Source: VRUE01 sp963837735 (GTDB lineage Bacteria; Actinomycetota; Thermoleophilia; Solirubrobacterales; 70-9). Taken from it: a stretch of 64,000 nucleotides of DNA. Numbering within the stretch: the first letter of the stretch is position 1; each line of letters begins with the position of its first letter. Under the pieces are notes generated by a model. It did no database searches, was not told where the DNA came from, and saw nothing but the letters and a program-made list of their open reading frames with translations. The stretch is from the NCBI GenBank assembly GCA_963837735.1, contig CAWIOM010000009.1:62001-126000 (forward strand). Reading direction: 5' to 3'. Position numbers and translations under genes: made by a program. Positions 62,357 to 64,000 of this stretch are shown here, one piece after another.

Positions 62357-62908
62357 CTACGACTGGTTGAAGAAGCCCTTGTCGATCAGCCGCGCCTTCT
62401 CCTCGGCGGAGACCTCGACGTTGCGCGGCGTCAGCAGGAAGACCTTCTCGGCGATGCGCTGCATGCCGCCGTCGAGCGAGTAGGTCAGCCCGGAGCAGAA
62501 GTCGATCATCCGCTTGGAGAGCTCGTGATCGGTCGTCTGCAGGTTGAGGATGACCGGCACCGAGCGCTTGTACTGGTCGGCGACCTGCTGGGCGTCGTTG
62601 AAGTTGCGGGGAATGACGAGGTGGACCTGGACGTCGGAGTCGCCGTTGCCGACCGGCCGCAGGGTGCGGGTCCGGGAGGCTGAGATCGGCTCGTCGTCGG
62701 AGAAGATGTCGTCGATCTCGTCGCGGCGCGAGCGCCGCGACGTCGGCAGGCGGCTGACGCGGGAGGGCTCGCGTTCGCGCCCGCCCTCGAAGAGGTCCTC
62801 AGAGCCCGTGTCGGGCTCGTCGAGTTCGTCGTACTCGGGGCCGTAGTCGTGATCCTCGGCGAGCCCGAAGTAGACCAGCGCTCTATGCCAGGTGTCGCGT
62901 AGGGCCAT
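62357..62908 (-). CDS. sepF: Cell division protein SepF
   Basis: 183 residues. N-terminal amphipathic helix region (LRDTWHRALVYFGLAED), an acidic/Arg linker, then the SepF domain: VHLVIPRNFNDAQQVADQYKRSVPVILNL, SKRMIDFCSGLTYSLDGGMQRIAEKVFLLTP. Anchors FtsZ to the membrane. Confidence 0.95.
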   Translation of the reverse strand: MALRDTWHRALVYFGLAEDHDYGPEYDELDEPDTGSEDLFEGGREREPSRVSRLPTSRRSRRDEIDDIFSDDEPISASRTRTLRPVGNGDSDVQVHLVIPRNFNDAQQVADQYKRSVPVILNLQTTDHELSKRMIDFCSGLTYSLDGGMQRIAEKVFLLTPRNVEVSAEEKARLIDKGFFNQS

Positions 62909-62971
62909 GACCGGATGTTTCGGCCCGCTGGGGCCGATTCCTTTACCGATTATGCCCGGTTTGACGCGCTT

Positions 62972-63607
62972 TCACAGGAAAAGGCCCGTGCCCAGGCGGA
63001 TGATCGTCGCGCCCTCCTCGACCGCGACCTCCCAATCCTGCGACGTGCCCATAGAGAGTCGCGGCAGCCCGTGCGCGGCGGCGAGCTCCGCGAGCCGTGC
63101 GAAATGGGGCCTGGAGTCCTCGGGGCTCTCGCTGAACGGCGGCATCGTCATCAACCCGGTGACGCGGACCGGCGCGAGCCCGGCGATGAAACCGGCGAGC
63201 CGCCCCGGCTCGATCCCACCCTTGCCCTCCTCCCCGGCCACGTTGACCTCGACCAGGACCTCGGTGCCGGCGTCGCCGCGCTTGGCGAGCTCGGCGGCGG
63301 CGGAGTCGGTGCCGACCGAGTGGATCAGGCGGCAGATCGGCAGCAGTTGCTTGACCTTGCGGCTCTGCAGGTTGCCGATGAAGTCCCACTCGAAGGCGTC
63401 GCCCCAGCGCTCGCGCTTGGCGGCCAGCTCCTGTTGGCGGTTCTCGCCGACCAGTTTCACTCCAGCCTCGGCGAGCGCCCCCATCTCCTCGATCGGCACG
63501 TACTTGGTCGCGGCGAGGATCTCGACCCCCTCCCCCGCCTCGGCCCGGGCCCGATCCAGGTTGGCGGCGATCCTTGCCGGGTCGAGATCCCGGATCGGCT
63601 CGACCAT
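62972..63607 (-). CDS. YggS/PLPBP family PLP homeostasis protein
   Basis: 211 residues, TIM-barrel PLP-binding protein. EILAATKYVPIEEM carries the PLP Lys, GENRQQEL, WDFIGNLQSRKVKQL and LSMGTSQDWEVAVEEGATIIRLGTGLF are characteristic. Controls free PLP and amino-acid balance. Typical partner of sepF and pgeF downstream of ftsZ. Confidence 0.94.
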   Translation of the reverse strand: MVEPIRDLDPARIAANLDRARAEAGEGVEILAATKYVPIEEMGALAEAGVKLVGENRQQELAAKRERWGDAFEWDFIGNLQSRKVKQLLPICRLIHSVGTDSAAAELAKRGDAGTEVLVEVNVAGEEGKGGIEPGRLAGFIAGLAPVRVTGLMTMPPFSESPEDSRPHFARLAELAAAHGLPRLSMGTSQDWEVAVEEGATIIRLGTGLFL

Positions 63608-63610
63608 CGC

Positions 63611-64000
63611 TCAGGCGCTCGCCTCTGCCGGCCAGGCAATGCCGCACTGGCGGCCGGTCCTGCCGGCGTCGCGGCGGTGCGAGAAGAAGAGGCCCTCCTC
63701 GCAGCTCGTGCAGAGGCCCGCTGTCGCGACCCGCTCGACGCCGGCCCCGGCGAGCAGCCGGCGAGCGACCTCGGCGAGGTCGAGCAGCCGGCCGGAGGAG
63801 ATCCCGGGCCCGAGGTCGGCGAACGCCGCCAGGACCTCGTCCCCGACCTCGTAGCAGCAGGCCCCGATCCCGGGGCCGATCGCGGCGTCGGTGGCGCCGA
63901 CCGCTGCGGCGCCGCGGGCGACGATCCCGGCCGCGAGCCCGCGCCAGCCGCAGTGCAGCATCGCCACGCCGCCGGGGCCGGAGAGGGCGACCGGCAAGCA
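63611..64000 (-). CDS. pgeF: PgeF/YfiH family polyphenol oxidase-like protein (5' end beyond window)
   Basis: About 129 C-terminal residues. LHCGWRGLAAGIVARGA, AAIGPGIGACCYEVGDEV and SCEEGLFFSHRRDAGRTGRQ are signatures of the multicopper-oxidase-like YlmD/YfiH/PgeF family; the Cys and His ligands are present. Members hydrolyse purine nucleosides and remove misincorporated L-Ser from muropeptides. The gene continues past the right edge, where ftsZ is expected. Confidence 0.92.
   Translation of the reverse strand, partial: CLPVALSGPGGVAMLHCGWRGLAAGIVARGAAAVGATDAAIGPGIGACCYEVGDEVLAAFADLGPGISSGRLLDLAEVARRLLAGAGVERVATAGLCTSCEEGLFFSHRRDAGRTGRQCGIAWPAEASA

Noticed and set aside
1..64000. tRNA, rRNA, insertion sequences, integrase or phage genes
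   Set aside because: No cloverleaf-like sequence, transposase or integrase motif was found by reading the intergenic regions and frames.

Overview
The window is very GC-rich, densely packed bacterial DNA, most likely from an actinobacterium of the class Thermoleophilia (Solirubrobacterales-like). Reasons: a MurT/GatD pair, an FHA (GarA/OdhI-like) gene beside an FtsR-like MerR gene, a single-motif RsiG-like protein, a VKOR/DsbA pair, a c-di-AMP riboswitch before an RlpA-like gene, many GTG/TTG starts, and many genes with a TANNNT hexamer 6-9 bases before the start codon and no Shine-Dalgarno sequence (leaderless style). This placement is inference from gene content and order.

Layout. 0-14 kb (mostly +): cinA, thpR, recA (with a LexA/SOS-type box inside thpR), a membrane cupredoxin, miaB, an unusual hairpin element, miaA, a cytochrome P450, dapF, dapL, a secreted protein, hflX and dut, with two minus-strand genes (MBL hydrolase, NAD-dependent epimerase). 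14-21 kb (mostly -): RTX-type surface protein, gatD, a methyltransferase, murT, a diacylglycerol-kinase-like gene, a small methyltransferase. 20.7-24.3 kb (+): cyclophilin, peroxiredoxin, alpha/beta hydrolase, PRC-like protein, VKOR, DsbA. 24.4-33.6 kb (-): methyltransferase, large surface protein, SDR, thiolase-like protein, beta-helix surface protein, FUSC-type permease, unknown protein, flavodoxin-like reductase. 33.6-43 kb (mixed): ccdA, an L7/L12-like miniprotein, dinB, riboswitch plus RlpA-like gene, WS/DGAT acyltransferase, secreted metalloprotease, nadE, PaaI thioesterase, a membrane protein with two sigma-region-4-like repeats. 43-50.5 kb (-): alkyl-DHAP-synthase-like FAD protein, SRPBCC protein, ftsR-garA-rsiG (own promoter), pgsA, proS, ispG. 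50.5-53.3 kb (+): two tandem paralogous surface proteins. 53.3-64 kb (-): the conserved string rseP, dxr, cdsA, uppS, frr, pyrH, tsf, rpsB, then rluD, lspA, yggT, proC, sepF, yggS, pgeF, the neighbourhood that normally lies just downstream of ftsZ.

Themes: cell envelope and division (uppS, cdsA, pgsA, murT/gatD, sepF, ftsR, lspA, rseP), meso-DAP supply (dapL+dapF), isoprenoids (dxr, ispG, uppS), translation (rpsB, tsf, frr, proS, miaA/miaB), DNA repair (recA, dinB, dut) and extracytoplasmic redox (VKOR, DsbA, ccdA, cupredoxin).

Caution: at least a dozen conserved genes carry single-base frameshifts that restore textbook protein sequence when one base is removed or added. I interpret most as assembly/sequencing errors, so coordinates of those genes are given for the repaired gene. 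No tRNA, rRNA, CRISPR array, insertion sequence or phage gene was found.
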